Positions 20,066 through 29,186 of a DNA stretch of 64,000 bases are shown piece by piece; the first letter of the stretch is position 1, and each line of letters begins with the position of its first letter. This stretch comes from Amphibiibacter pelophylacis (GTDB taxonomy: Bacteria; Pseudomonadota; Gammaproteobacteria; Burkholderiales; Burkholderiaceae_C). The position numbers and the translations under genes were made by a program. The notes beneath the pieces are model-generated. The model had not been told where the DNA came from, ran no database searches, and saw only the letters and a program-made list of their open reading frames with translations. The stretch covers positions 87,572 to 151,571 of the forward strand of contig NZ_JAWDIE010000007.1 in the NCBI RefSeq assembly GCF_037688875.1, given 5' to 3'.

Positions 20066-21610
20066 TCAGGTCACTGGCGCCGGATTAAACAGCGCCAGTG
20101 CATTGTGAATCTTCCAGTGTTCAGCCCAAGTTTTTCGACGTCCGCTGGCAACATCAAGCAGAAAGTGGAACATTTCCCAACCCACTTCCTCAACTGTTTT
20201 CTCTCCTGTGGCAATTGTTCCCGCATTGACATCCATCAGATCATGCCAACGTCTGGCCAGATCGGATCGCGTAGCCACTTTGACCACCGGCACTGCCGCT
20301 AGTCCATACGGCGTTCCGCGGCCCGTCGTGAAGACATGAATATTCATTCCAGCGGCCATTTGCAGCGTGCCACAGATGAAGTCACTCGCCGGTGTTGCGG
20401 TGTAATTCAACCCCCGCACAGTGACCTTCTCACCTGGGGAAACCACACCCACAATATCACTAACCCCTGACTTAACGATGGATCCCATCGCCTTCTCAAC
20501 AATATTATTCAGCCCACCCTTTTTGTTGCCCGGTGTCGTATTGGCACTTCGATCAACACCACCCCGCTGAAGATAAGTGTCATACCAAGCCATCTCATGC
20601 CGCAAAGCCTGCGCCACTTCCGGTGTTGCCGCCCGTGCGAGCAACTGTGCAATGCCATCACGCACCTCGGTGACTTCGGAAAACATTACGGTTCCACCGG
20701 AACGGACGATCAGGTCACTGACATACCCGACAGCAGGGTTTGCTGTAATACCTGAAAATGCATCACTCCCTCCACACTGCACCCCAACCACCAGATCAGA
20801 AGCCGGACAGGTGACACGGCGGCGCCGGTTGAGTCGCTCCAGCTTTTCGCGAGCCAGAAGAAGAATATGCTCTATCATGGCCTCAAATCCGATATGACAG
20901 TCGTCCTGCAGAACCACACGGCTATCGCTAGCGACAGGAATCGCCCCTGCGGGTAAAAGCCGGTCTGGCTGTAGTTTTTCACAGCCCAAGCTGATCAGCA
21001 GAACTTCACCGCCAAAATTCGGATTCAATACGATATTGCGTAGAGTGCGAATCGGTATATCCGCACCTGGTGCATCAATAGCAACTCCGCAGCCATAAGT
21101 GTGCTCAATTGCGACCACGTCATCCACGTGGGGATAAAGCGGGAGAAGTTCACTGCGGATACGCGATAGCGCATGTTCAACTACCCCAGCCACGCACTGA
21201 ACTGTGGTGCTGATCGCCAGAATATTCCTTGTACCAACAGAGCCATCGGTATTTCGATACCCCTCAAAGGTATATCCAGACAATGGCGCAGGAATACCCC
21301 GGCAGCGCCCTCCGGATGGAAGTCGTTCCAGTTCCGGCGGTGAAGGCATGCTCATCAGGCTGTCTTTCACCCAGCAGCCAGTTGTCAAGTTTTCAGTGGC
21401 GTAGCCAATGGCGACACCATACCGGACTACCGCCTCACCTTGCGCAACCGGAACCAGCGTAAATTTATGCCCTTGCGGGACACCATCCTGCAAAACCAGT
21501 CCGGGCTTAATGACTGTGCCGGACGGCAGGCCCCCGTCATTGGCGACAATCGCAACATTATCATCATTGTGAATCTTCAGGATAATGGGGTCATTCGCAC
21601 GTTGATTCAT
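20066..21610 (-). CDS. garD: Galactarate dehydratase GarD
   Basis: A 514-residue UxaA/GarD-family enzyme converting galactarate (mucate) to 5-dehydro-4-deoxyglucarate, using iron. The N-terminal SAF-like part (NDNVAIVANDGGLPSG) is followed by the altronate/galactarate dehydratase core with RNTDGSVGTRN, AIEHTYGCGVAI, GCEKLQPD and GVQCGGSDAFSG. The ATG at 21610 has AAAGG in front and starts two bases after the gudP stop; a TTG six bases earlier is less likely. With the glucarate dehydratases it lets the cell use both common aldarates. Confidence 0.92.
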   Translation of the reverse strand: MNQRANDPIILKIHNDDNVAIVANDGGLPSGTVIKPGLVLQDGVPQGHKFTLVPVAQGEAVVRYGVAIGYATENLTTGCWVKDSLMSMPSPPELERLPSGGRCRGIPAPLSGYTFEGYRNTDGSVGTRNILAISTTVQCVAGVVEHALSRIRSELLPLYPHVDDVVAIEHTYGCGVAIDAPGADIPIRTLRNIVLNPNFGGEVLLISLGCEKLQPDRLLPAGAIPVASDSRVVLQDDCHIGFEAMIEHILLLAREKLERLNRRRRVTCPASDLVVGVQCGGSDAFSGITANPAVGYVSDLIVRSGGTVMFSEVTEVRDGIAQLLARAATPEVAQALRHEMAWYDTYLQRGGVDRSANTTPGNKKGGLNNIVEKAMGSIVKSGVSDIVGVVSPGEKVTVRGLNYTATPASDFICGTLQMAAGMNIHVFTTGRGTPYGLAAVPVVKVATRSDLARRWHDLMDVNAGTIATGEKTVEEVGWEMFHFLLDVASGRRKTWAEHWKIHNALALFNPAPVT

Positions 21611-21612
21611 AA

Positions 21613-22989
21613 TCAACCTTTCAAACCAGAAGCCAACTGAATACGCTCGATTTTACCGACCATCAATAGATACGCTGCAGCAGCAATGAATGCGTGAACC
21701 ACCACATAGATCAAGGCGCCATTGAATGATCCGGATCCGGCAACAATATAGCCAATGACAATAGGCGTCACGATACCGGACAGATTACCGAACATATTAA
21801 AAAGCCCTCCACTCAAGCCACTGATTTCACGGGGAGCCACATCAGCCATTACCGCCCATCCCAGCGCACCAACCCCTTTTCCAAAGAAGGCCAAAGCCAT
21901 GAAAGTGACCACAAGAATCTGCGAGTCTGTGTAATTGCACAGCACCATGACCATGGACAGTAGCATTCCGCCAATAATCGGCATCTTCCGGGCAAAGGTT
22001 AGCGAACCCGATCGGCGCAGCAGAGCATCCGAAATCATTCCGCCCAAAACACCGCCGGCAAAACCACAGATGGCAGGAATCGAGGCCAGAAATCCAGCCT
22101 CCATGATTGACATCCCACGCTGCTTGACCAGGTAAACCGGGAACCATGTGATAAAAAAGTACGATAGAGCGTTGATGCAGTACTGTGCAAGATAGATTCC
22201 AACCATCATTCGGGACCGGAGTAGCTGTCGAACATGGTCAAAGTTGATGCGCTGGGATGCGGATCTGGCTGCACCTTGATCCAAGTGAACCAATCCCCCG
22301 CCCGCCTCAATGTAGCGCAGTTCAGCGGCATTGATTCGCGGATGATCTGCTGGCGAATGGATGACTTTCAGCCAGACAAAACTCACAATAAGTCCGACTC
22401 CCCCCATAAAGAAGAAAACATGCTGCCAGCCCATGGCATGAACCAGCCAAGCCATGACAGGCGAGAAAATCACTGTCGCAAAGTATTGTGCAGAATTGAA
22501 AATGGAGGCAGCGGTACCGCGCTCCTGCGCAGGAAACCAAGCCGTAACAATGCGGCTATTACCTGGGAATGAGGGAGCTTCAGCCAGCCCAACCATGAAA
22601 CGCAAAAGAAACAGCATGACAATCGCTGTCGAAAGATCGCCGACATTACCGATGAAGCCCTGCAGCAGTGTGAATCCCGACCATGTGAAGATGCTCCAAA
22701 AATAAACTCGACGCGATCCGAACCGGTCCAGCAGCCACCCCCCCGGGATCTGCCCGAGAACATAAGCCCACGAGAAGGCCGAAAAAACGTAACCCATGCC
22801 CACAGATCCCAGCTCCATGTCGTGGGCCATGGATGGGCCTGCAATCGACAGCGTGGCCCTGTCCCCGTAATTGATGGAAGTGACCAAAAAGAGCATGGCC
22901 ACGATCCAGAAGCGGGTTCGGGTCGGCTGCCCTCCGTTGCTGGAGGCGGCCTGCCCAGCCAGGCGCTGCACGGCATTGATTGACGTCAT
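21613..22989 (-). CDS. gudP: Glucarate/galactarate permease (MFS, anion:cation symporter family)
   Basis: A 458-residue inner-membrane transporter with twelve hydrophobic segments. The family start is clear: FLVTSINYGDRATLSIAGP, WAYVLGQIPGGWLLDRFGSR and LRFMVGLAEAPSFPGNSRI are typical of GudP/GarP proton symporters for D-glucarate and galactarate. GGAGATCCTGA precedes the ATG. It is the first gene of the minus-strand operon and diverges from kdgD; candidate operators lie between them. Confidence 0.92.
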   Translation of the reverse strand: MTSINAVQRLAGQAASSNGGQPTRTRFWIVAMLFLVTSINYGDRATLSIAGPSMAHDMELGSVGMGYVFSAFSWAYVLGQIPGGWLLDRFGSRRVYFWSIFTWSGFTLLQGFIGNVGDLSTAIVMLFLLRFMVGLAEAPSFPGNSRIVTAWFPAQERGTAASIFNSAQYFATVIFSPVMAWLVHAMGWQHVFFFMGGVGLIVSFVWLKVIHSPADHPRINAAELRYIEAGGGLVHLDQGAARSASQRINFDHVRQLLRSRMMVGIYLAQYCINALSYFFITWFPVYLVKQRGMSIMEAGFLASIPAICGFAGGVLGGMISDALLRRSGSLTFARKMPIIGGMLLSMVMVLCNYTDSQILVVTFMALAFFGKGVGALGWAVMADVAPREISGLSGGLFNMFGNLSGIVTPIVIGYIVAGSGSFNGALIYVVVHAFIAAAAYLLMVGKIERIQLASGLKG

Positions 22990-23048
22990 TCAGGATCTCC
23001 AAACCTTGCCGTGTTGCAGCGGCATCGGCATTGTGTTTAATCACGAAA

Positions 23049-23070
23049 TGTCATACTATGTCATACATCA
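23049..23070 (-). promoter_or_regulatory. Tandem TGTCATAC repeat, candidate GntR operator for gudP
   Basis: TGTCATAC occurs twice, ten bases apart (23049-23056 and 23059-23066). The second sits inside ATGTCATACAT, a dyad of the ATGT-N3-ACAT form that fits the T-N-GT-N3-AC-N-A pattern of FadR-type GntR proteins. On the minus strand it contains GTATGA, shared with the TTGTATGATG sites. It lies 60-80 bases before the gudP ATG. Confidence 0.5.
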
Positions 23071-23097
23071 CTGCAAAATCAAGTTATTTTTAGGGCT

Positions 23098-23125
23098 TTG
23101 ACACCAGTAGTTTCCCTGGTATCAG
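23098..23125 (+). promoter_or_regulatory. Sigma-70-type promoter of kdgD
   Basis: TTGACA (23098-23103) and TATCAG (23120-23125) are separated by 16 bases. The start point would be near 23132, just before the TTGTATGATGTC motif, so a protein bound there would block transcription. The spacer includes GTAGTTTCCCTGG, which recurs at 31526. Confidence 0.5.
23107..23119 (+). repeat. Shared 13-base element GTAGTTTCCCTGG, copy 1
   Basis: An exact copy lies at 31526-31538 upstream of the ABC importer operon. Here it is between the -35 and -10 of the proposed kdgD promoter and 22 bases before the TTGTATGATGTC motif. An exact 13-base match between two control regions of one pathway is unlikely by chance. 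Function unknown. Confidence 0.6.
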
Positions 23126-23141
23126 TTGAGCACAAATTATG

Positions 23142-23153
23142 TTGTATGATGTC
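23142..23153 (+). promoter_or_regulatory. TTGTATGATGTC motif upstream of kdgD, candidate GntR operator
   Basis: Identical to the site at 31481-31492 and one base from that at 16494-16505. It lies about ten bases after the proposed kdgD transcription start and 26 bases before the ATG, which fits a repressor site. The link to the GntR protein is inferred from shared occurrence. Confidence 0.6.
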
Positions 23154-23179
23154 TTTCTCGAAAATTTAATGGAGATCCC

Positions 23180-24085
23180 ATGACACCCCAAGAGCTCAAG
23201 AGCATCGTTTCGGATGGCCTGCTGTCCTTCCCCGTTACCGACTTTGACGCGCAGGGCGAATTCCGCCCGGACACCTACCGCGAACGTCTGGAGTGGCTGG
23301 CCCCTTACGGCGCAACGGCTCTGTTCGCCGCCGGTGGCACGGGCGAATTCTTCTCGCTAGCCCCCCAGGAATACGCCCGGGTCATCCGGACGGCCACAGA
23401 CACCTGTCAAGGCAAAGTGCCGATTCTTGCCGGAGCCGGCGGCCCCACACGGGTGGCTATCTCTTACGCGCAGGAGGCGGAACGGCAGGGTGCTCAAGGC
23501 ATTCTGCTGATGCCGCACTACCTGACCGAAGCCTCGCAGGAAGGGATCGTCAACCACGCAGAGCAGGTCTGCCGCTCCGTCAAAATCGGGGTCATCATTT
23601 ACAACCGGGCGAATTCCCGCCTGGGGGCAGATGCTCTGGAACAGCTGGCTGAACGCTGCCCGAACCTGATCGGGTTCAAGGACGGGGTCGGTGACATCGA
23701 AGCCATGGTCACCATCCGTCGCCGTCTGGGTGACCGCTTCTCGTATCTGGGAGGCCTGCCCACCGCCGAGGTTTACGCAGCCGCTTACCGGGCATTGGGT
23801 GTTCCGGTGTATTCATCGGCGGTCTTCAACTTCATTCCCGCCACCGCGATGCGGTTTTATCGGGCGCTGGCCAGCGGTGATATGGACACGTGCAACGATC
23901 TGATCGATCGCTTCTTCCTGCCCTATCTCAGCATCCGCAACCGTTGCGCCGGCTACGCAGTGAGCATCGTCAAGGCAGGGGCAAAAATCGCCGGGCACGA
24001 TGCCGGCCCGGTGCGAACACCGCTCACCGATCTCACAGGTGAAGAAACCGAAATGCTGGCGACCCTGATGAAAGATTTCGACTGA
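23180..24085 (+). CDS. kdgD: 5-dehydro-4-deoxyglucarate dehydratase KdgD
   Basis: A 301-residue enzyme of the DapA/N-acetylneuraminate lyase family. It decarboxylates and dehydrates 5-dehydro-4-deoxyglucarate to 2,5-dioxopentanoate. The (beta/alpha)8 fold has the substrate-binding AAGGTGEFFSL, the tyrosine in VIIYNRANSRL and the Schiff-base Lys167 in IGFKDGVGD. GGAG precedes the ATG. It starts the plus-strand operon with the semialdehyde dehydrogenase and takes the product of both glucarate dehydratases and GarD. Confidence 0.94.
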   Translation: MTPQELKSIVSDGLLSFPVTDFDAQGEFRPDTYRERLEWLAPYGATALFAAGGTGEFFSLAPQEYARVIRTATDTCQGKVPILAGAGGPTRVAISYAQEAERQGAQGILLMPHYLTEASQEGIVNHAEQVCRSVKIGVIIYNRANSRLGADALEQLAERCPNLIGFKDGVGDIEAMVTIRRRLGDRFSYLGGLPTAEVYAAAYRALGVPVYSSAVFNFIPATAMRFYRALASGDMDTCNDLIDRFFLPYLSIRNRCAGYAVSIVKAGAKIAGHDAGPVRTPLTDLTGEETEMLATLMKDFD

Positions 24086-24103
24086 ATGAGCAAGGAACCG
24101 CAA

Positions 24104-25693
24104 ATGAGCACCCTCACCGGCCAGCAGCTGCTGGGATGCGAATGCCAGGATGGGCTTGAGCCCCGCTTTCAGGCGTTCAACCCAGCCACAGGCCAGCACT
24201 TCGGCCCAGGATTCTCCCAAGCCAGCGCGGCGCAGATTGCGACAGCAGCCCACATGGCCGAGGCGGCTTTTGATGATTATCGTCAGCGCCCCATTCAGGA
24301 CCGGGCCGCATTTCTCGAATGCATCGCAAGCAACATTGACGAGCTGGGGGAAGAGCTGACCCTGCGCGCCGAAGTAGAAACCGCGCTGCCGGCCGCGCGG
24401 CTCACCGGAGAGCGCGGCCGTACTGTGGGCCAGCTCAGGTTGTTTGCCCGCGTATTGCGTGATGGCGACTGGCAGACACTGGCCGTCGATCCGGCACAGA
24501 CACAGCGTGCACCTGCACCGCGGTCAGACCTGCGACTGCGCCAGATTCCGCTGGGTCCTGTGGCCGTTTTTGGGGCCAGCAACTTTCCACTGGCCTTTTC
24601 GGTGGCGGGCGGAGACACCGCCTCCGCCTTAGCGGCTGGCTGCCCTGTAGTGATCAAAGGGCATCCTGCGCATCCAGGCACCTCGGAACTCGTGGGACGG
24701 GCCATCCAGCGGGCAGTCCGGGACTGCGGCATGCCGACGGGGGTTTTCTCACTGCTCCAGGGCAATGGCAATGGGCTGGGAGCAGCGCTGGTGCAGCATC
24801 CGGCCATCCAGGCCGTCGGCTTTACCGGGTCACGCCAGGGCGGCCTCGCCCTGCTGAACCTGGCTCAGAGCCGACCGCAGCCGATTCCGGTTTACGCGGA
24901 AATGAGCGCCATCAACCCGGTCTTCATGCTACCCGGAGCACTGCAGCACAGTGCCGACGCACTGGGAGCGGCGTTTGTGGAGTCCCTGATCTTGGGCGCA
25001 GGCCAGTTCTGCACCAACCCGGGGGTTGTTCTGGGTCTGCGCGGCGCAGACTGGGACCGTTTCTGTGCCTCAGCAGCGCAGATTCTGAACAGCAAAAGTG
25101 CAGCCACCCAACTGACAGCGGGCATACATGGCGCTTATGTGAAAGGGGTGAGCAGCCTTTGCAGCCAGGACGGCGTGACTGTGCTGGCGCAGGGCAACGA
25201 TGCAGAAGGCTCGTGTCAGGCTCGCCCAGTCCTGCTGCTGGCTGATGCCGCCACATTTGCCGGGAATCCAGCGCTGAGTGCCGAGGTGTTTGGCCCATGC
25301 TCCCTGCTGCTGACCTGCGAGGATGTCGACGAAATGCTGGCTCTCGCCCGCGGCCTCGAAGGGCAGCTGACAGCAACACTGCACCTGCAGACACCCCAGG
25401 ATAATGCTCTGGCATCACGGCTGCTGCCAATTCTGGAGCGCAAAGCGGGCCGCATCCTGGCGAATGGTTTTCCGACTGGGGTCGAGGTTTGTCACACCAT
25501 GGTTCACGGTGGCCCCTGGCCTGCAACCTCGGATTCACGCAGCACTTCGGTGGGTGTTCGTGCGATCAACCGATTTTTGCGGCCGGTCTGCTACCAGGAC
25601 ATTCCGCAGGACCTGCTCCCGGAAAGTCTGCGCGATGTATCCCTGGCGCACACGACCCATCTTCTGGACGGTACTCTGAAAACAGCGGAATGA
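24104..25693 (+). CDS. 2,5-dioxovalerate (2-oxoglutarate semialdehyde) dehydrogenase
   Basis: A 529-residue aldehyde dehydrogenase that oxidises 2,5-dioxopentanoate to 2-oxoglutarate, the last step before the citric acid cycle. Typical parts are GPVAVFGASNFPLAFS, VIKGHPAHPGTSEL, VGFTGSRQGG, and nucleophile Cys303 in LGAGQFCTNPG. The ATG at 24104 has AAGGA in front; an ATG at 24086 directly after kdgD would add six residues. The length matches the KGSADH subfamily found in aldarate clusters, longer than the acetaldehyde enzyme earlier in the window. Confidence 0.9.
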   Translation: MSTLTGQQLLGCECQDGLEPRFQAFNPATGQHFGPGFSQASAAQIATAAHMAEAAFDDYRQRPIQDRAAFLECIASNIDELGEELTLRAEVETALPAARLTGERGRTVGQLRLFARVLRDGDWQTLAVDPAQTQRAPAPRSDLRLRQIPLGPVAVFGASNFPLAFSVAGGDTASALAAGCPVVIKGHPAHPGTSELVGRAIQRAVRDCGMPTGVFSLLQGNGNGLGAALVQHPAIQAVGFTGSRQGGLALLNLAQSRPQPIPVYAEMSAINPVFMLPGALQHSADALGAAFVESLILGAGQFCTNPGVVLGLRGADWDRFCASAAQILNSKSAATQLTAGIHGAYVKGVSSLCSQDGVTVLAQGNDAEGSCQARPVLLLADAATFAGNPALSAEVFGPCSLLLTCEDVDEMLALARGLEGQLTATLHLQTPQDNALASRLLPILERKAGRILANGFPTGVEVCHTMVHGGPWPATSDSRSTSVGVRAINRFLRPVCYQDIPQDLLPESLRDVSLAHTTHLLDGTLKTAE

Positions 25694-25700
25694 GGAGAAT

Positions 25701-25749
25701 GGAAAGAAAACCCACTTCGTGCCCCCAAGTTTAGGGCGGCCGAAGTGGG
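25701..25749 (-). terminator. Intrinsic terminator of the importer-lactonase-udh operon
   Basis: CCCACTTCG (25711-25719) and CGAAGTGGG (25741-25749) pair perfectly, with an inner GCCC/GGGC stem in the loop. On the minus strand the hairpin begins right after the udh stop codon and is followed by TTTTCTTTCC. It may also slow plus-strand transcription from the dehydrogenase gene. Confidence 0.8.
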
Positions 25750-25750
25750 A

Positions 25751-26539
25751 TCAGGGCCGGATATCCTGGGTGACGAAACTGCCCCCCTGATAGCGCTGGG
25801 CGACCGGATCCAGCGGGTTGGGTTGCAGCAGCAGATCGGCGGCGTAGGTCTCGGCGTTGTCCTGAGGCCAATAGCCTATGGCTCTGGCTGCTTCGCTGTT
25901 GTCCCAGTAAGACCGTGTGTTCGCGGAAATGCCCCAGACCACTTGAAAACCCACATCCGGCGCCTGCACGGCACAATCCATCAGCCGGACGAAGTCATCG
26001 TGTGACAGCCACGTGCTCAGATGACGGAATTCGGTGGGCTGTGCCAGGCAACTACCAATGCGGACAGCCACTGTTTCAACGCCATGCTTGTCCCAATACA
26101 TACGACCAATGCCTTCGCCCCACATTTTGGACAGACCATACCAGCCATCAGGCCGAAAATCACAGCCGGGCCGTAGGTAGCGTCCCACACCATGCATCCC
26201 AACAGCATGATTGGAGCTGGCAAAAACGATGCGGCGCACGCCATGCCGCCGCGCTCCTTCGTAAATCTGGACCAGAGCCAGCAGATTGTTATCGATCAAT
26301 TCGGTCAGGGGCCGCTCGACGCTGGTTCCGGCCAAGTGAATCAGGGCATGCACACCTTCCAGTAAAGTATCGACAACCGCAGCATCGCGCAGATCCCCCA
26401 CAGCCGAAGGCTGCAAACCTTCAGGCAGGCTGTATTCACGGAAAACTCCCGGCCTCACCGTGTACCCAAGCAAAGGCAGACGCGCAGCCAAAATCTGCCC
26501 AATCTGACCTTCTGCCCCTGACAGCGCAATAATGCTCAT
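25751..26539 (-). CDS. udh: NAD-dependent uronate dehydrogenase
   Basis: A 262-residue short-chain extended-type dehydrogenase that oxidises D-glucuronate or D-galacturonate to the aldarolactone. The NAD loop is ALSGAEGQIGQIL, and the catalytic Tyr/Lys pair is in WYGLSKMWGEG. FASSNHAVGMH is a strong mark of the Udh family. It is the last gene of the six-gene minus-strand operon, 21 bases after the lactonase gene. With that gene it feeds uronates into the aldarate route without the isomerase pathway. Confidence 0.9.
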   Translation of the reverse strand: MSIIALSGAEGQIGQILAARLPLLGYTVRPGVFREYSLPEGLQPSAVGDLRDAAVVDTLLEGVHALIHLAGTSVERPLTELIDNNLLALVQIYEGARRHGVRRIVFASSNHAVGMHGVGRYLRPGCDFRPDGWYGLSKMWGEGIGRMYWDKHGVETVAVRIGSCLAQPTEFRHLSTWLSHDDFVRLMDCAVQAPDVGFQVVWGISANTRSYWDNSEAARAIGYWPQDNAETYAADLLLQPNPLDPVAQRYQGGSFVTQDIRP

Positions 26540-26560
26540 TGACTGACTTTCATCTGTATA

Positions 26561-27448
26561 TCAAGGCCGCCAGGCAGACACAGGAACACCGGGCACATCA
26601 ACCGTCATCGCCAGAGTAGCCCCGGCCAGTGGCGTTCCAGGTAGGATATCTGGCGGGACTTCAGCTCGCAGCGTCGTGATAAACAGGGTTTTGCCCCCGT
26701 CACCCCCAAAACAGGGCATGGTCGGGTGACTGACAGGGAGCACACCGAAATCCATCAATCGCCCGTCAGGATCAAACCGGTTGATCCGACCCGCACTGAC
26801 GCCGCAACTCCAGTAACAGCCTTCCGCATCAACTGCCGCACCGTCGGGCCGCCCCCACTGAGGCAGATAATCGATCCACTCCTGAGCAGGCCCAACAGCG
26901 CCAGTTTCAACATCATAGGAATGGCGCCAGACCTTGGCCCAGCGCGAATCAGAGTGGTACATCCAGCGCCCATCAGGACTCCAGGCCAAGCCATTAGACA
27001 CCTTCAGACCGGACTTAACCCAGCGGTAATGATGCCCCGATCCGATCGCATAAAGGGATGCGACAGGCTGTTTGTCCGGCGCATCATCCATGGTGCCGAC
27101 AAAGAAGCGGCCGTCGGGCGAAACTTTTCCATCGTTGTACCGGTTTCCGGGTCGATGAACCTCAGGGTGGGTCAACAGGCTGAGATTGCCATTCTGCGGA
27201 TCAAAGCGATGAATGCCCGATTTCAAAGCCACCACCAGCCCTCCACCGTCAACCAACCCTAGACTGCCTGGCGCTGCTGGCATATCCCAGAAACGCGACT
27301 GCCCTTCGAGAGCACTCCAGCAATGAATCCTCATACCCAGGATATCAACCCAGTATAGACTGCGCTCGGCAGATGACCAGACAGGAGACTCGCCAAGAGC
27401 ACAGAGCGGCGCGTCAAGCACATAGAGATCACGCAGGGACAGCGCCAT
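26561..27448 (-). CDS. SMP-30/gluconolactonase family aldarolactonase
   Basis: A 295-residue six-bladed propeller hydrolase. Metal-binding marks are LGESPVWSS near the N-terminus, GNRYNDGKVSPDGRFFVGTM, VSNGLAWSPDGRWMYHSDS and GRPDGAAVDAEG. Its place between the importer and udh suggests it opens the galactaro- or glucarolactone made by Udh; the exact substrate is inferred. A GTG 45 bases upstream would overlap the permease gene; I use the ATG at 27448, 22 bases after the permease stop. Confidence 0.85.
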   Translation of the reverse strand: MALSLRDLYVLDAPLCALGESPVWSSAERSLYWVDILGMRIHCWSALEGQSRFWDMPAAPGSLGLVDGGGLVVALKSGIHRFDPQNGNLSLLTHPEVHRPGNRYNDGKVSPDGRFFVGTMDDAPDKQPVASLYAIGSGHHYRWVKSGLKVSNGLAWSPDGRWMYHSDSRWAKVWRHSYDVETGAVGPAQEWIDYLPQWGRPDGAAVDAEGCYWSCGVSAGRINRFDPDGRLMDFGVLPVSHPTMPCFGGDGGKTLFITTLRAEVPPDILPGTPLAGATLAMTVDVPGVPVSAWRP

Positions 27449-27470
27449 ACTCGGAGACCTTTCCGAATTA

Positions 27471-28316
27471 TTACCGGGGAGCAGCTTTGACACGGCTGAC
27501 CAGTTGGGTCGGACTGACGAACTGCAAAGCGATGACCACCCAAATCAGAGTCACTCCCATATAAATGATGGCCATTGCATCGATAGACTGCGATGCACGC
27601 ACACCCGGAGCAAAAACCGCATAATAAAGAGCAACCACCAAAGTCTGGGTATCAGGCCCTGCCGTAAAATAAGTCAACTCAAACAACCCTATCGTACGAA
27701 CCAGAACCAGAAGTCCTGCAGCCAGAATACCCGGCATGAGCAGTGGCAGCAACACATGACGAAAATACTGCCGCGTATTAGCGCCAAAAATCCGTGCAGC
27801 AGACTCCAGATTAGGATCCAGCTGCTCGATAAAAGGCATCATGACGAGAATAACAAATGGCAAAGCAGGTACAAGGTTGGCCAGAATGACCCCCCATAAA
27901 GTTCCCGCCAGATGAAACTGATACATTACCGTCGCCATGGGAATTCCGTAAGTAACAGGCGGGATCATCATGGGCAAAAGAATAACCAGAACGATCCACC
28001 GCTTGCCCGGAAAATCCACGCGGGCCAAGGCATAAGCCGCAGGAACTCCTAATGCAATAGCCAAAAGTACAACGGCAGCGACAACATAAAACGTCACTTT
28101 CATGACAGGGCCAAGCTGAAACTCATCCCACGCCCGCGAATACCAATCGAAGGTGAAGCCCTGCGGCAGCAGGGTATCAAACCACCTCGTGGCCAATGAA
28201 TTAACCAAAACGGTGGATATCATCAAAACGACGTTGATGAGAAAGAAAACCATCAAAGCCCAAAGAAACGCATTCCACAACCGAGGCATGACAGGCGATC
28301 GCATAGTATGGTTCAT
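27471..28316 (-). CDS. ABC importer permease, second subunit (PotC-like)
   Basis: A 281-residue inner-membrane protein with six hydrophobic segments and the ABC-contacting EAA-type loop (ESAARIFGANTRQYFRHVLLP). It starts within the stop of the first permease gene (ATGA), so it is translationally coupled. Sequence type is that of the spermidine/iron/2-aminoethylphosphonate permease superfamily. The operon context suggests a uronate or aldarate substrate, but the sequence alone does not show this. Confidence 0.85.
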   Translation of the reverse strand: MNHTMRSPVMPRLWNAFLWALMVFFLINVVLMISTVLVNSLATRWFDTLLPQGFTFDWYSRAWDEFQLGPVMKVTFYVVAAVVLLAIALGVPAAYALARVDFPGKRWIVLVILLPMMIPPVTYGIPMATVMYQFHLAGTLWGVILANLVPALPFVILVMMPFIEQLDPNLESAARIFGANTRQYFRHVLLPLLMPGILAAGLLVLVRTIGLFELTYFTAGPDTQTLVVALYYAVFAPGVRASQSIDAMAIIYMGVTLIWVVIALQFVSPTQLVSRVKAAPR

Positions 28317-29182
28317 CCTTTGCCCCCAGTCACCGGACCCGTGTAAAATAGTTTACGCAAAGCCATAATCAACAGAACAGAAGCCAGCTGTACACAGCCC
28401 ATAATCATGGCAATTGCGGAAGCCATGCTGTAATCATAATTCTCAAAAGCCGCTTCTGACGCAGCAATCGACATCACCCGTGTAGCACCTGCCGGCACGC
28501 CCAGAAGAACTGCGGAAGGGAACACCGAGAAGGCTTGAACAAAGGACAGGCTGGCCGCCATGGTGAGACCCGGCATCAGTAAAGGCAGATAAATGGTACG
28601 AAACTGCTGCCATGGGTTTGCACCGAGCGTACCTGCAGCGCGGGCCAACACGGGATCGATCCCCGTGATATATGAAAGAACCAGCAGAAAAGCAAATGGG
28701 AACCCAGAAATCACAAGAGAAATCAGAACACTCCAGTAGTTATGGGTCAAACGAACTTCCTGGCTGTAAATGCCTGTCCAATGAACGAACTGAGTGAACC
28801 AACCGTGGGGGGAGAAGTACCCCAGCATTCCGTTAGCAATCAGAACCGTGCCCAGCGTCACTGGAATCACAAGGATTGTTGTCACCCACTTTTGCCAACG
28901 TGAGCTGTGGCGCAACGCATAAGCGATAGGAATCGCACCTATTACATTGATCAGCGTTGCGGGAATAGCAAGTTCTAGCGTAACCCAGATGGTTCCGAGT
29001 TGACGCGGTGTAGCAAAAAATTGTTGATAGTTGCTCCAGAACGTGCCCCCCTCCATGGGTGAAAAAGAAATGTATACCCCATAAAGAAAAGGGTAAACAA
29101 ACAGTAAGACGATGCCCGTAAAAGCCGGGGCAACCAGCCAGCCACGGCGGTCTGTCGGGGGACGTGCAGCCGAAGCGTTCAT
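28313..29182 (-). CDS. ABC importer permease, first subunit (PotB-like)
   Basis: A 289-residue membrane protein with about six transmembrane segments and an EAA-type loop (ARAAGTLGANPWQQFRTIYLPLLMPG). The ATG at 29182 has GAGGAGGG upstream and lies four bases after the ATPase gene. The open frame extends upstream into that gene, which is not used. It forms the membrane channel with the second permease. Confidence 0.85.
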   Translation of the reverse strand: MNASAARPPTDRRGWLVAPAFTGIVLLFVYPFLYGVYISFSPMEGGTFWSNYQQFFATPRQLGTIWVTLELAIPATLINVIGAIPIAYALRHSSRWQKWVTTILVIPVTLGTVLIANGMLGYFSPHGWFTQFVHWTGIYSQEVRLTHNYWSVLISLVISGFPFAFLLVLSYITGIDPVLARAAGTLGANPWQQFRTIYLPLLMPGLTMAASLSFVQAFSVFPSAVLLGVPAGATRVMSIAASEAAFENYDYSMASAIAMIMGCVQLASVLLIMALRKLFYTGPVTGGKG

Positions 29183-29186
29183 GACG